From: Tissierella sp. MB52-C2
Lineage (GTDB): Bacteria; Bacillota; Clostridia; Tissierellales; Tissierellaceae
DNA: 64,000 nt
NCBI RefSeq assembly: GCF_030931715.1
Contig: NZ_CP133261.1
Coordinates: forward strand, 2,210,643-2,274,642
Direction of reading: 5' to 3'
Shown: positions 10,070 through 20,033 of the stretch, piece by piece
Layout of the letters: each line of letters opens with the position of its first letter
Position numbering within the stretch: position 1 is the first letter of the stretch
Made by a program: the position numbers and the translations under genes
The notes under the pieces: generated by a model
The model's input: the letters and a program-made list of their open reading frames with translations, nothing else
Database searches by the model: none
What the model was told of the DNA's origin: nothing

Positions 10070-10348
10070 CTAGCCTACAATTTCTATATTTTCAATATTA
10101 CCTGTAATAATAATTTCTTCAGATATTATAGTTTTTATTTCTAACTCTTCTCCCGTTATTTTAAATATTCCTGATTTTGTATTTATCCTTATGGTCTCTG
10201 TAGTATATTCTATTATTCCTTTGTGATTTAATAGAGATGCCTCCACATTACCTATTACCGTTAACCTTGGTAAATCCATCATAATATCTATGGGCAGTTC
10301 TAAAGCTTCTGAAATAGTATACTTTACATTTTCTAATGGTCTTTTCAT
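10070..10348 (-). CDS. yqfC: Sporulation protein YqfC
   Basis: This 92-residue YabP/YqfC-family protein has the typical segment LPRLTVIGNVEASLLNHKGI. YqfC is a SigE-regulated sporulation protein, usually paired with YqfD as it is here, with 10 bases between them. A GGAGGG ribosome binding site precedes the ATG. The biochemical role is unknown. Confidence 0.92.
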   Translation of the reverse strand: MKRPLENVKYTISEALELPIDIMMDLPRLTVIGNVEASLLNHKGIIEYTTETIRINTKSGIFKITGEELEIKTIISEEIIITGNIENIEIVG

Positions 10349-10399
10349 ATTAATCCCTCCGATAAATTCTATGCATTTTATAAAAAGACTATTCCATAT

Positions 10400-10430
10400 A
10401 ATAAAGAAGCCTGTAAAATTTACAAGCTTC
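10400..10430 (-). terminator. Intrinsic terminator upstream of yqfC
   Basis: On the minus strand, GAAGCTTGTAAA pairs with TTTACAGGCTTC, followed by TTTATTAT. The hairpin includes the stop codon of the 10420-10914 gene. It separates the floA transcript from yqfC-yqfD, which in related bacteria are sporulation-specific. Confidence 0.8.
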
Positions 10431-10914
10431 TCCTTTGGTTTTGTATACTTTTAGGAGGAGATAAGATTTCAGAAAATATTATTCCTCTTAAAATATCTTC
10501 CCTTAACTCTTCTTTTTTATCATCAATGTTTGTTGAGTTTAATGATTCCATAGATCTGGGTGTCTCTAAAGTTCCAAGGTCTTCTGAAATATTCATACTA
10601 TTTGATTCTTCAGAATACCTATCTCTTTTTAACCCTCTGTCTATATTACCAGCTTTTTCTCTAGTACTTACCCTAATATTCTTCTTTTCTATTGTTTTAT
10701 CTTGTCTTTTAGAAAATCCTCTTTGCCTTTCCCTTTGAAGTTCTTCATCTAAAATCTTTTTTAAATCTCCTAAGGTTCTAGATTGTTGAGGTTGTCTATT
10801 CATTTCTGGCATTCTTTTCTTCTTGGATTCTTCTATTTTTTGCTTATCCTTTACAGATTTTAAAATTAAATCTGTTACGATAATAAAAATAAAGAATAGT
10901 ATAGGACCGGACAT
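10420..10914 (-). CDS. Hypothetical membrane-anchored, highly charged protein
   Basis: I do not recognise this 164-residue protein. It has one N-terminal hydrophobic segment (about residues 4-17, GPILFFIFIIVTDLIL). A long Lys/Arg/Glu-rich, probably disordered tail follows, with a KKILDEELQRERQR stretch that could form a helix. It lies between floA and yqfC, where Bacillus has the unrelated-looking yqfB. A clear AGGAGGG site precedes the ATG, and the gene ends in a terminator. A partner role with FloA is only a guess from position. Confidence 0.7.
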   Translation of the reverse strand: MSGPILFFIFIIVTDLILKSVKDKQKIEESKKKRMPEMNRQPQQSRTLGDLKKILDEELQRERQRGFSKRQDKTIEKKNIRVSTREKAGNIDRGLKRDRYSEESNSMNISEDLGTLETPRSMESLNSTNIDDKKEELREDILRGIIFSEILSPPKSIQNQRRSL

Positions 10915-10925
10915 AATATCCCTCC

Positions 10926-11909
10926 TTATTTCTGCTTCTTATCGTCTTCAGTCATTTTAGATATTGATGAACGCATATCTGTATCTGCTAGTATATTTCT
11001 CATATTATAATAATCCATAACTCCTAAATTACCTGATTTTAAAGCTGACGCTAAGGCCAATGGTACTTCTGCCTCTGATTCTACTACTTTAGCTCTCATG
11101 GCCTGTACTTCTGCCTTCATTTCCTGCTCTTTAGCTACTGCCATGGCTCTTCTTTCTTCCGCCTTAGCTTCTGCAATTTTCTTATCTGCCTCTGCTTGAT
11201 CCATTTGAAGTGTAGCCCCTATATTTCTACCCACATCTACATCTGCTATATCTATGGAAAGTATTTCAAAAGCGGTTCCTGAATCTAACCCTTTATCAAG
11301 TACAGTTTTTGATATTCTATCAGGGTTTTCTAATACATCCTTATGAGAGTCTGAACTACCTACAGTAGTTACAATTCCTTCCCCTACTCTGGCTATGATG
11401 GTTTCTTCTCCTGCTCCCCCTACTAGCCTTTCAATATTAGCTCTCACAGTTACTCTTGCTTTAACTACTACCTCTATACCATCTTTAGCCACTGCAGCTA
11501 TTTGTGGAGTCTCTATAACCTTAGGATTAACTGATACCTGAACTGCCTCTAATACATTTCTACCTGCTAAATCTATAGCAGCAGCTCTTTCAAACTCTAA
11601 TGGAATATTTGCTCTTTGTGCTGCGATCAAGGCATCTACTAAAGTATTTACATTTCCTCCTGCTAAATAATGAGCCTCTAATTCGTTGATTCTAATAACT
11701 AATCCTGCTTTTGTAGCTTTAATCATTGGATTTACTAATCTAGATGGAGCTACCCTTCTAAGTCTCATACCTATAAGTGTAGACATGGATATTTTAACTC
11801 CTGAGAAAAATGCTGTAATCCAAAGTCCAACTGGCACAAATGAAAAGAAAAGCATTACAACAATTATAATAAATAATGCAAAACCTATTGGGAAAAATGC
11901 TGAACCCAT
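10926..11909 (-). CDS. floA: Flotillin-like protein FloA
   Basis: FloA (YqfA) scaffolds functional membrane microdomains. This protein has an N-terminal hydrophobic hairpin, a PHB/SPFH-like domain, then an Ala/Glu-rich coiled coil ([18 protein letters not shown]). I place the start at the ATG at 11909, preceded by TTAGGAGGGG, giving 327 residues beginning [10 protein letters not shown]; an in-frame TTG six codons upstream lies within that ribosome binding site. It directly follows nfeD, a widespread functional pair. Confidence 0.95.
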   Translation of the reverse strand: MGSAFFPIGFALFIIIVVMLFFSFVPVGLWITAFFSGVKISMSTLIGMRLRRVAPSRLVNPMIKATKAGLVIRINELEAHYLAGGNVNTLVDALIAAQRANIPLEFERAAAIDLAGRNVLEAVQVSVNPKVIETPQIAAVAKDGIEVVVKARVTVRANIERLVGGAGEETIIARVGEGIVTTVGSSDSHKDVLENPDRISKTVLDKGLDSGTAFEILSIDIADVDVGRNIGATLQMDQAEADKKIAEAKAEERRAMAVAKEQEMKAEVQAMRAKVVESEAEVPLALASALKSGNLGVMDYYNMRNILADTDMRSSISKMTEDDKKQK

Positions 11910-11910
11910 A

Positions 11911-12633
11911 TTAACCCCTCCTAACAAATATTTTTGAACCTTCTACCCTCGATACTTTTATAGCTACATTTTTGGGAATAAAACTACCATCTGATAGAGC
12001 ATCTAATTTTATTCCATCTATTTCTATAAACCCAGCTGGGCGAAGTTCCGTTATACTAATTCCTTCTTTATCCATATATTGATCCATAGAATCTACCGAT
12101 AAAAATCCTTTTTCATCTTTGTATTCTGTATCCAATATAATCTTATGAAGTGCATCACTTTTAAATCCCATTTTAATCAAAATTACAGTTACAATGGTAG
12201 TTATTATTATGGCAACACTTAATGATGCCAAGGCTATAACAAATGAATCCATAGCCAAAATTATACCTAACCCCACCAATATTATTCCACTTATACCTGG
12301 AAGTCCAAATCCTGGTACCATTGCTTCTAATACTAAAAGTATTAGTCCTATGACAAACAGAAGTAATGAGAACCAAGTTGAGTTTCCCGCTAAGGAATTT
12401 CCTCCAAAATATAGACCAAATCCTATTATACTGATTAAACCACCAATACCAAATCCTGGCGTCAAAATTTCAATTACCAATCCAACAAGCCCTATTGTTA
12501 GCAATAAGCTACTAATATAAGGATTGGAAATATAATTGGCCCATCTTATTTGAGCATCACTATCTGCATATACAAAGTTTGATAAAATTAAGATTATCAA
12601 TAATACAAATACAACTATCCATTTATTTTTCAT
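11911..12633 (-). CDS. NfeD-family membrane protein
   Basis: This 240-residue protein has a cleavable-looking signal peptide (to about residue 23). Several transmembrane segments follow (roughly residues 38-165, glycine-rich), and a C-terminal OB-fold NfeD domain ([19 protein letters not shown]). It lacks the ClpP-like protease domain of the long NfeD class. NfeD proteins are partners of flotillin-like proteins, and floA begins within two bases of this gene's end. Confidence 0.9.
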   Translation of the reverse strand: MKNKWIVVFVLLIILILSNFVYADSDAQIRWANYISNPYISSLLLTIGLVGLVIEILTPGFGIGGLISIIGFGLYFGGNSLAGNSTWFSLLLFVIGLILLVLEAMVPGFGLPGISGIILVGLGIILAMDSFVIALASLSVAIIITTIVTVILIKMGFKSDALHKIILDTEYKDEKGFLSVDSMDQYMDKEGISITELRPAGFIEIDGIKLDALSDGSFIPKNVAIKVSRVEGSKIFVRRG

Positions 12634-12770
12634 TACAACACCCCCTAATTATGTGTGCTAAAATACATATTATACAATACTATTACCCATAAATCTAAAA
12701 AATAACTCTCAAATTTAATATAAAATATTCCTTGCTATATAAATATTATATCATTAAAGAACTTATATGT

Positions 12771-12798
12771 GAAAAAACCTGGGTAAATACCCAGGTTA
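12771..12798 (-). terminator. Intrinsic terminator after yqeY
   Basis: The minus strand shows a perfect AACCTGGGTA/TACCCAGGTT-type hairpin with a small loop followed by TTTTTTC. The stem includes the yqeY stop codon. It closes the rpsU-yqeY unit. Confidence 0.9.
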
Positions 12799-13239
12799 AT
12801 TAAGAATTTTCTTTATCATTTTATTTACAATATTGCCATCAGTTCTACCTTTCACCTTTGGCATTACAGTTTTCATTATTAAACCTATATCTTTCATAGA
12901 AGTTGCATTTATTTCCTTGATAGCTTCAGCTACTATTTCTTCTACTTCTTCTTCTGAAAGTTGTTTAGGTAGATATTCTAAAAGAATATCTATTTCATTT
13001 TCTGTTAATTGAACTAAGTCTTCACGTTGTCCTTTTTTAAATTCTTCAATAGCCATTCTCTTTTCTTTTAATTGCTTAGATATGATTTCTAGTATGGCCT
13101 CTTCAGATACATCTATTCTTTCATCTACTTCTTTTTGCTTTATAGCTGCCCTTATCATAGTAATAGTATTCTTTTTAATTGTGTCTTTACTTCTCATGGA
13201 GTCTTTTAAATCCTCCATTAACTTTTCTTTAAGGGACAT
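12796..13239 (-). CDS. yqeY: GatB/YqeY domain protein
   Basis: This 147-residue protein has the YqeY tail domain shared with GatB of the tRNA amidotransferase. Typical segments are EVDERIDVSEEAILEIISKQ and GRTDGNIVNKMIKKIL. The start is the ATG at 13239, behind GAAGGTGG; an upstream GTG overlaps the ribosome binding site. A tRNA-related role is suspected for the family but not established. It follows rpsU closely, the common arrangement. Confidence 0.92.
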   Translation of the reverse strand: MSLKEKLMEDLKDSMRSKDTIKKNTITMIRAAIKQKEVDERIDVSEEAILEIISKQLKEKRMAIEEFKKGQREDLVQLTENEIDILLEYLPKQLSEEEVEEIVAEAIKEINATSMKDIGLIMKTVMPKVKGRTDGNIVNKMIKKILN

Positions 13240-13256
13240 TACTTCCACCTTCTCAA

Positions 13257-13439
13257 TTAAAATTTAGAGTGTTTTTTCCTTCTGGCTTCTTCGGATTTCT
13301 TTTTACGTTTAACGCTTGGCTTTTCATAGTGCTCTCTTTTTCTAGCTTCACCTAAAATGCCAGCACGTGCACATTGTCTTTTAAATCTTTTTAATGCATT
13401 ATCAAGAGACTCGTTTTCTCCAACTTTAATTTCTGACAT
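13257..13439 (-). CDS. rpsU: 30S ribosomal protein bS21
   Basis: This 60-residue basic protein matches bS21, with [16 protein letters not shown] and [20 protein letters not shown]. It is part of the small-subunit platform near the anti-Shine-Dalgarno region. A GAGGAGGGAGAA site precedes the ATG, and a strong promoter lies upstream at 13510-13538. Confidence 0.97.
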   Translation of the reverse strand: MSEIKVGENESLDNALKRFKRQCARAGILGEARKREHYEKPSVKRKKKSEEARRKKHSKF

Positions 13440-13509
13440 CGACTTCTCCCTCCTCTCTCCACTGCAAGAGTACTTTCATACTATAACTACTGGGCATACA
13501 CACTAGATT

Positions 13510-13538
13510 ATTATACATTAAAATATTAAATATTTCAA
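13510..13538 (-). promoter_or_regulatory. Sigma-A-type promoter of rpsU
   Basis: The minus strand has a -35 box TTGAAA (13538-13533), a 17-base spacer and a -10 box TATAAT (13515-13510). The start point would lie about 65 bases before the rpsU ATG. Confidence 0.75.
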
Positions 13539-13545
13539 CTAGTAT

Positions 13546-13887
13546 TTAGCCTGGTGGCCATAACATTTTTCTTTTACCTAATACATGAAAATGTATATGT
13601 TCTACAGTTTGCCCACCATCTATACCACAGTTGTTTACTATCCTATAACCTTCCTCTAATCCCTTTTCTTTTGCTATCTTAGATACTATAAATAATATAT
13701 GACCCATAATATTTTTATTATTTTCATCTATGTAAGCTGCTGATTGTATATGTTCTTTAGGTATTACAAGAAAATGTACTGGTGCTTGAGGATTAATATC
13801 TTCAAAGGCTATAACCTCTTCATCTTCATAGATTAGGTTACTAGGTATCTCACCTTTAATTATATTGCAAAACAAACAATTCGTCAA
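13546..13887 (-). CDS. HIT family nucleotide-binding protein
   Basis: This 113-residue histidine-triad protein has the HIT motif HIHFHVLG near residues 97-104, an N-terminal CLFCNIIKGEIPS zinc-type segment, and the usual WPPG end. HIT proteins hydrolyse nucleotide phosphoramidates or related compounds; the true substrate is unknown. The start is a TTG preceded by AAGGTGG at a suitable distance, with no nearer ATG. It follows mtaB. Confidence 0.93.
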   Translation of the reverse strand: MTNCLFCNIIKGEIPSNLIYEDEEVIAFEDINPQAPVHFLVIPKEHIQSAAYIDENNKNIMGHILFIVSKIAKEKGLEEGYRIVNNCGIDGGQTVEHIHFHVLGKRKMLWPPG

Positions 13888-13922
13888 TTAGTTCACCACC
13901 TTAATTATAATATATAATAGAT

Positions 13923-15218
13923 TTATTCACCAATTAAAAAATCATCTTTAGTATCCTTTATTTTTATATCCATTATACTACCTATATTATGACTTTCTTT
14001 TTTAGATTTTACACGAATATAATTTGTAGTATATCCTTCTATAAAATCCTTTTCTTTTTTACTTTCTTCTTCAAATAATACAGAGAGTTTTTTTCCTATA
14101 AAGCCTTGGTTAAACTCAAGCATTAATTCCTCTCCTAAGGATATCAGTCTTTCTGATCTACTATTTTTAATATTTCCATCTACTTGTTCCTTATACTCTG
14201 CCGCAGGAGTACCATTTCTCGGAGAATATTTAAATACGTGAATTTTAGAAAATCTAATATCTTTTACGAATTCTAGGGTTTCAGCAAATTCTTTATCTGT
14301 TTCTCCTGGAAAACCTACTATTATATCTGTTGTAATTCCTGCATTTGGCATATACTTTCTTATTAACTTTACAATATCTCTATACTGAGAAGTAGTGTAT
14401 TTTCGATTCATTCTTTTAAGAACTGTATCCGAACCTGACTGTAGTGATAAATGAAAATGGTCGCATACCTTTCCTATATCTATTATTGTCTTCATAAATT
14501 CTTCATCTATTAAAGTAGGCTCTAAAGAACTAAGCCTAATTCTTTCTATACCATCTACTTTAGCTACTTCTTTTAATACCCCAGTTAAAGGAGTTTTATC
14601 TATATCTTTACCATAGGAAGCTACATGAATTCCAGCTAAGATTATTTCCTTAAAACCAGCCTTAGATAGTTTTTCGGTTTCTTTAATTATCTCATCAAGA
14701 CTTCTGCTTCTTATGGGTCCTCTAGCATATGGAATTATACAATAAGAACAAAATTGGTTACAACCATCCTGAATTTTTATATAAGCTCTAGTCTTAGACT
14801 TTATTTCGTCTATATTTATAGTTTCAAATTCTTTTTGTGTTTTTACATTTCTAACTATATTTATCTTCTCATTTTTTTCCTTTACTTCTTCACATAATTC
14901 CAGTATTCTACTTCTTTCAGTAGTGCCCATAATAATATCTACTCCTTCAATTTTGGACACTTCCTCAGGAGATACTTGGGAATAACACCCTACTACTGCA
15001 ATTATGGCATAGGGATTTAACTTTTTTGCCCTAGATATAAATTGCCTTGATTTTCTATCAGATAAATTTGTTACTGTACAAGTATTTATTACATATATAT
15101 CAGCTATTTCCTCACTATTTACAACTGTATAGTTGTCCTTTTCAAATATTTCTTCCATGGCTTCCGTTTCATATTGATTTACTTTGCAACCTAGGGTATA
15201 AAAAGCTACTTTTTTCAT
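13923..15218 (-). CDS. mtaB: tRNA (N6-threonylcarbamoyladenosine37) methylthiotransferase MtaB
   Basis: This 431-residue radical SAM enzyme adds a methylthio group to t6A37 in tRNAs. The N-terminal UPF0004 domain has conserved Cys in LGCKVNQYE, INTCTV and VGCYSQ. The radical SAM motif CNQFCSYC follows, and a TRAM-like domain ends the protein. The start ATG overlaps the rsmE stop codon (TAATG), showing translational coupling. It is part of the gene group downstream of dnaJ. Confidence 0.94.
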   Translation of the reverse strand: MKKVAFYTLGCKVNQYETEAMEEIFEKDNYTVVNSEEIADIYVINTCTVTNLSDRKSRQFISRAKKLNPYAIIAVVGCYSQVSPEEVSKIEGVDIIMGTTERSRILELCEEVKEKNEKINIVRNVKTQKEFETINIDEIKSKTRAYIKIQDGCNQFCSYCIIPYARGPIRSRSLDEIIKETEKLSKAGFKEIILAGIHVASYGKDIDKTPLTGVLKEVAKVDGIERIRLSSLEPTLIDEEFMKTIIDIGKVCDHFHLSLQSGSDTVLKRMNRKYTTSQYRDIVKLIRKYMPNAGITTDIIVGFPGETDKEFAETLEFVKDIRFSKIHVFKYSPRNGTPAAEYKEQVDGNIKNSRSERLISLGEELMLEFNQGFIGKKLSVLFEEESKKEKDFIEGYTTNYIRVKSKKESHNIGSIMDIKIKDTKDDFLIGE

Positions 15219-15961
15219 TAAATCACTCCCAAATTTCCAAGTTCATAAAGTATTATTGTAGCTGACACAATTCCAGCTGTTTCCGTTCTAAGTATACGAG
15301 GTCCTAAAGTTACTATTTTGGCTCCTATCTCATTTAGTTTCTCTATTTCATCAGGTTCAAATCCGCCTTCAGGACCAATTACTAGATGTATATCATTTCC
15401 TTTTACATCTTTTAATCCAATTTTGATGGTTTCTTGTTTTTCATCTTCATAGGGTACAATTATATTTTCTTTATCCTTTAACATATCTATCATTTCATCA
15501 AAGGATAAAATATTTCTTACCTTTGGAAGAATATCTCTTTTACTTTGCTTTGCAGCTTCATCTGCTATGACATTCCATCTCTCTACTTTAGATTGCTCCT
15601 TTTTTATGTCTTTTATTTTCATTACTGACCTATGACTTGCCAATGGATAGAATTCCTTTATTCCTATTTCCGTACATTTTTGTATGATTAAATCCATTTT
15701 ATTTCCCTTGGCTAATCCTTGATACAAGGTAATATTTATATCTGATTCGTTAGTTCCTTCTCTTTTGTCTATTATTTTTGCAATAATTTTATTCTTGTCC
15801 ATAGAGCTTATTTCACAAGTATACGTTATTCCATTTGATCCAATCTCAATTTTTTCATCTGTCTTCATTCTCAAAACGTCTTTTATATGCTTTACATCAG
15901 TACCAATTATCTCTATAACATCTTCTTGTATTTGTTCCTTTTCAACAAAAAATCTATGCAT
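15218..15961 (-). CDS. rsmE: 16S rRNA (uracil1498-N3)-methyltransferase RsmE
   Basis: This 247-residue SPOUT methyltransferase modifies U1498 of 16S rRNA. Family hallmarks are the PUA-like N-terminus (MHRFFVEKEQI), VIGPEGGFEPDEIEKL and LGPRILRTETA, which form the SAM-binding knot. It lies between prmA and mtaB with minimal spacing. Confidence 0.96.
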   Translation of the reverse strand: MHRFFVEKEQIQEDVIEIIGTDVKHIKDVLRMKTDEKIEIGSNGITYTCEISSMDKNKIIAKIIDKREGTNESDINITLYQGLAKGNKMDLIIQKCTEIGIKEFYPLASHRSVMKIKDIKKEQSKVERWNVIADEAAKQSKRDILPKVRNILSFDEMIDMLKDKENIIVPYEDEKQETIKIGLKDVKGNDIHLVIGPEGGFEPDEIEKLNEIGAKIVTLGPRILRTETAGIVSATIILYELGNLGVI

Positions 15962-15969
15962 TTTTTCAC

Positions 15970-16902
15970 CTAATTATTAGTTGCTACAATACAAGCCCAA
16001 CTATTTTTCTTCTTGATTTCTAATACTTTAAATCCATTCTCCAATAATGCTTTCTCCACTAAATCAATTTTTTCTACAATAATGCCTGATGTAATAAATA
16101 TTCCATTATCCTTTAGATATGCTTTTAAATCCTTTGTCATTTTTGCAATTATTTCTGCTATTATGTTGGATACTATTATATTAGCCTTACCTTCTACTAC
16201 ATCTAGTAAATTACCGTTTTTAATTTCTACAATATCACTTACATTGTTTAACTCTATATTTTCGTTAGATACTTTTACACATACTTCATCTAAGTCTACT
16301 CCTACTACTTTCTCCGCACCTAGTTTAGCTGCAACTATACTAAGTATACCACTACCACAGCCAATATCATATACTATATCTCCTGATTTTACATATTCTT
16401 CTAAAGCCTCAGTACACATCATAGTAGTTTCATGGGTTCCCGTACCAAAAGCCATTCCTGGGTCTAATTCAATTAATATATCTTCTTCTTCCAATGTGCA
16501 TTCTTCCCAAGAAGGTTTAATTACTATTTTCTTACCTATTCTAAGGGGTTTATAATACTTTTTCCAAGAGTCTGCAAAATCTTCATCGTTTATAACAGAT
16601 ATATTGATTTCATTCGATGCTAAGGCTATGACAGGATTGTCTTCCATTCTAATTCTTATTTCTTCGATTATTTCCTTTACATTTTCTTGTTCTGAGAAAT
16701 AGGCTTTAATAAATATATCATCTGATTCTATGTTGATTAAGTTTGGATCCACAAAATCCCAATTTTCCTTATACTTAGATAGTTCAAGAATATCCCGTGG
16801 ATCTTCTATGGCAAGTCCTGTAGCCCCTGCATCATACAAGATACTTGATATTAAATCTTCTAATTCGGCAGTAGTTCTTATTTTAACTTCCGTCCAGTTC
16901 AT
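15970..16902 (-). CDS. prmA: Ribosomal protein L11 methyltransferase
   Basis: This 310-residue SAM-dependent methyltransferase trimethylates ribosomal protein L11. The SAM motif YDIGCGSGILSIVAAKLGA lies in the middle, preceded by ELDPGMAFGTGTHETT, the PrmA signature. It is the first gene after the dnaJ terminator and starts the prmA-rsmE-mtaB group. Confidence 0.96.
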   Translation of the reverse strand: MNWTEVKIRTTAELEDLISSILYDAGATGLAIEDPRDILELSKYKENWDFVDPNLINIESDDIFIKAYFSEQENVKEIIEEIRIRMEDNPVIALASNEINISVINDEDFADSWKKYYKPLRIGKKIVIKPSWEECTLEEEDILIELDPGMAFGTGTHETTMMCTEALEEYVKSGDIVYDIGCGSGILSIVAAKLGAEKVVGVDLDEVCVKVSNENIELNNVSDIVEIKNGNLLDVVEGKANIIVSNIIAEIIAKMTKDLKAYLKDNGIFITSGIIVEKIDLVEKALLENGFKVLEIKKKNSWACIVATNN

Positions 16903-16967
16903 AAATACACATCCTTTTTAGTTTAAAATAATTATACCCTAACCATCATGTAACAATCTTTATGATT

Positions 16968-16996
16968 TTAAAAACAATCACCATATAGTGATTGTT
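16968..16996 (-). terminator. Intrinsic terminator after dnaJ
   Basis: On the minus strand AACAATCACTATATGGTGATTGTT forms a tight stem with a small loop, followed by TTTAAAA. It includes the dnaJ stop codon region and separates the heat-shock operon from prmA. Confidence 0.85.
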
Positions 16997-18113
16997 AGTT
17001 AAAGGCATCTTTTACCTTATCAAAAAAACCTTTTTTATGTTCTTTAATATGTTCTCCAGTTTCTTTTGCAAAATCCCTTAATAATTCTTTTTGTTTTTCT
17101 GATAGTTTAGTAGGAACAGATACTTCTACAGTAAAGAGTAAGTCTCCTCTTCCATGGCCTCTAAGATATGGAACTCCCATGTTTTTAAGTCTATATTCAG
17201 TTCCTGTCTGAGTTCCTTCTGGAATAGTATATTTTGTTATACCTTCTAATGTTGGTACTTCTATTTCTGCTCCTAAAGCCGCTTCTGTAAATGTAATAGG
17301 CATAGTGAAGTATATATTGTTTCCAACACGATTAAATATAGGGTCTTCAGCTACATTTATATATATATATAAATCTCCGCTAGGTCCACCTTTATCTCCA
17401 GATTCGCCTTCTCCCCTCATGGATATAATAGACTCATTATCTACACCTGCTGGAATTTTAATCTTAATCTTTTTACTTTTTATTTCTTTTCCAGAACCAT
17501 TACAGCTGTTACATTTTTCTTTAATGATTTCTCCTGTTCCATTACATCTATCACAAGTTGAAGTTCTTACAAATTGTCCAAGGGGAGTTTGTTGAGCATA
17601 TCTAACTTCTCCTCTACCATTACAGGTCTTACAAGTCTCTTTTGCTGTACCTGGTTTTGCTCCTGTTCCACTACAAGTACTGCAATTTTCTGTTCTTCTA
17701 ATTTGTATTTCCTTTTCTGTTCCAAATATTGCTTCTTTAAACTCTAGATTTAAGTCATATCTTAAATCATTACCTTTAGTTGGTCCATTTCGCCTAGACC
17801 CTCTACTAAATCCACCACCAAACATATCAAATATATCTTCAAAAATATCACCAAATCCACCAAAGCCTTCACCATATCCTCCTGCTTGAGGATCTACTCC
17901 TGCGTGTCCGAATCTATCATATCTAGATCTTTTCTCTGGATCACTTAATATCTCGTAAGCTTGATTTGCTTCTTTAAATTTTGCTTCTGCTTCTTCATTG
18001 TCTGGATTTAAATCTGGATGATACTTTTTCGCTAAGGTTCTATAGGCTCTCTTGATTTCATCTTCTGATGCATCTTTCCCTATACCTAAGATTTCATAGT
18101 AATCCCTCATCAT
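16995..18113 (-). CDS. dnaJ: Chaperone protein DnaJ
   Basis: This 372-residue full-length DnaJ has the J domain with the HPD motif ([10 protein letters not shown]), a Gly/Phe-rich region, and four CxxCxGxG zinc repeats ([32 protein letters not shown]). A C-terminal substrate-binding domain follows. It stimulates DnaK ATPase and delivers clients. Two consecutive ATG codons are possible starts; I used the first. It is the last gene of hrcA-grpE-dnaK-dnaJ. Confidence 0.98.
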   Translation of the reverse strand: MMRDYYEILGIGKDASEDEIKRAYRTLAKKYHPDLNPDNEEAEAKFKEANQAYEILSDPEKRSRYDRFGHAGVDPQAGGYGEGFGGFGDIFEDIFDMFGGGFSRGSRRNGPTKGNDLRYDLNLEFKEAIFGTEKEIQIRRTENCSTCSGTGAKPGTAKETCKTCNGRGEVRYAQQTPLGQFVRTSTCDRCNGTGEIIKEKCNSCNGSGKEIKSKKIKIKIPAGVDNESIISMRGEGESGDKGGPSGDLYIYINVAEDPIFNRVGNNIYFTMPITFTEAALGAEIEVPTLEGITKYTIPEGTQTGTEYRLKNMGVPYLRGHGRGDLLFTVEVSVPTKLSEKQKELLRDFAKETGEHIKEHKKGFFDKVKDAFN

Positions 18114-18153
18114 TTCACCAACCTTTAAATTTCCTCATACAATTATATCAAAT

Positions 18154-18185
18154 ATATGAGCTAAATCAAATGATTTAGCTCATAT
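18154..18185. other. Perfect hairpin in the dnaK-dnaJ gap
   Basis: A 15-base perfect inverted repeat (ATATGAGCTAAATCA with its complement) around a 2-base centre occupies most of the 85-base gap between dnaK and dnaJ. The downstream sequence on the minus strand lacks a clean T run. I read it as an attenuator or an mRNA-stabilising/processing hairpin rather than a full terminator. Confidence 0.6.
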
Positions 18186-18198
18186 ATTTATCTATTTT

Positions 18199-20010
18199 TT
18201 ATTCTTCATCTACTACTTCGTAATCTGCATCTACTACATCATCATTTGAGTCTTGATTACCTTCTGGATTAGCTCCAGTGTTTTCATACATCTTTTGGGA
18301 TATAGAATAGAATACTTCAGTTAATTCTTCAGTTTTTTGTTTGATTTCATCGTAGTTGTCTCCTTCTAGTGCTTTCTTAAGCTCTTCTAATTTGGATTCA
18401 ACTTTTTCTTTTTCATCTGCCCCGATTTTTCCTTCTACTTCCTTTAAAGTTTTTTCAGTTTGATAAACTAAATTATCTCCATTATTTCTTATTTCAATAG
18501 TTTCTTTTCTATTTTTGTCTTCTTCTGCAAATTGTTCTGCCTCTCTTACTTTCTTTTCTATTTCATCATCTGAAAGCTTAGTTGAAGCAGTTATAGTTAT
18601 TCTTTGCTCTTTTCCTGTACCTAAGTCTTTTGCACTTACATTTACAATACCGTTAGCATCTATATCAAAAGTTACTTCTATTTGTGGAACTCCTCTTTGT
18701 GCTGGTGGTAATCCAGTTAATTGGAATCTTCCTAAAGTAGTATTGTCACTTGCCATTTGACGTTCACCTTGTAAAACGTGAATATCTACTGATGTTTGAT
18801 TATCTGCTGCTGTAGTAAACGTTTGGCTCTTTTTAGTTGGTATAGTTGTATTTCTCTCAATTAATCTAGTAGTTACTCCACCTAATGTTTCAATACCTAA
18901 GGAAAGAGGGGTAACGTCTAATAAAAGTATATCCTTAACTTCTCCAGCAAGAACTCCACCTTGTATTGCTGCACCTAAAGCAACACATTCATCTGGGTTA
19001 ATATCCTTTTGAGGTTCTCTGCCGATTAACTTTTTAACTGCATCTTGAACAGCTGGAATTCTAGTTGACCCACCAACTAAAAGTACTTTTTCTATATCAG
19101 AAGCTTGTAAACCTGAATCTTTTAATGCTTCCTTAACAGGCTCTAATGTTTTATCAACTAGGTTAGAAGTTAATTCATTGAATTTTGCCCTTGTAATGTC
19201 CATATTTAAGTGTAATGGACCTGATTGAGTAGCAGTAATAAATGGAAGATTTATATTTGTTGACATAGTTGAAGATAATTCTTTTTTAGCTTTTTCTGCA
19301 GCTTCTTTTAATCTTTGTAGACTCATTTTATCTTGTTTTAAATCTATTCCATTTTCTTTCTTGAATTGATCTGCTATATAGTTTACTATGGTTTCGTCAA
19401 AGTCATCTCCACCTAGATTATTATTTCCACGAGTAGCTAATACTTCAAATACTCCATCTCCAAGTTCTAGTATAGATACGTCAAAAGTACCTCCGCCTAA
19501 GTCGAATACCATAATCTTATGTTGTCCTTGCTCTTTATCCATTCCATAAGCAAGAGCTGCTGCTGTTGGCTCATTTATAATTCTTTTTACTTCTAATCCT
19601 GCTATCTTTCCAGCATCTTTTGTAGCCTGTCTTTGGCTATCTGTAAAGTATGCTGGTACTGTAATTACTGCTTCAGTTACAGTTTCACCTAAGTAACTTT
19701 CCACGTCTGCTTTGATTTTTTGTAAAATCATAGCTGATATTTCTTCTGGTGAATAATCTTTACTATCTATATTTACTTTAAAATCTGAACCCATTTTTCT
19801 TTTTATTGAAGCTATTGTTCTATCAGGATTTGTTATGGCTTGTCTTTTTGCAGTTTCACCAACAAGTCTTTCTCCATCCTTTGTAAATGCTACTATAGAT
19901 GGTGTTGTTCTATTTCCCTCTATATTAGCTATTATAGTAGGCTCTCCACCTTCCATTACAGCTACGCATGAATTTGTAGTACCTAAGTCAATTCCAATTA
20001 TTTTTCCCAT
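18199..20010 (-). CDS. dnaK: Chaperone protein DnaK (Hsp70)
   Basis: This 603-residue Hsp70 has the ATPase signatures [32 protein letters not shown] and [12 protein letters not shown]. The substrate-binding domain and helical lid end in an acidic tail ([12 protein letters not shown]). It folds and protects proteins together with DnaJ and GrpE. The gene lies in the HrcA/CIRCE-controlled operon and has an AGGAGG site before the ATG. Confidence 0.99.
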   Translation of the reverse strand: MGKIIGIDLGTTNSCVAVMEGGEPTIIANIEGNRTTPSIVAFTKDGERLVGETAKRQAITNPDRTIASIKRKMGSDFKVNIDSKDYSPEEISAMILQKIKADVESYLGETVTEAVITVPAYFTDSQRQATKDAGKIAGLEVKRIINEPTAAALAYGMDKEQGQHKIMVFDLGGGTFDVSILELGDGVFEVLATRGNNNLGGDDFDETIVNYIADQFKKENGIDLKQDKMSLQRLKEAAEKAKKELSSTMSTNINLPFITATQSGPLHLNMDITRAKFNELTSNLVDKTLEPVKEALKDSGLQASDIEKVLLVGGSTRIPAVQDAVKKLIGREPQKDINPDECVALGAAIQGGVLAGEVKDILLLDVTPLSLGIETLGGVTTRLIERNTTIPTKKSQTFTTAADNQTSVDIHVLQGERQMASDNTTLGRFQLTGLPPAQRGVPQIEVTFDIDANGIVNVSAKDLGTGKEQRITITASTKLSDDEIEKKVREAEQFAEEDKNRKETIEIRNNGDNLVYQTEKTLKEVEGKIGADEKEKVESKLEELKKALEGDNYDEIKQKTEELTEVFYSISQKMYENTGANPEGNQDSNDDVVDADYEVVDEE

Positions 20011-20033
20011 ATAAAATTCCTCCTAAACAAATG

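Noticed and set aside
12194-12520. Long plus-strand frame opposite nfeD
   Set aside because: It is the mirror of a clear membrane-protein gene, has no ribosome binding site, and its composition is that expected of an antisense frame.
16013-16555. 180-codon plus-strand frame opposite prmA
   Set aside because: It lies wholly within the well-supported prmA gene and shows no family features; it is a shadow frame.
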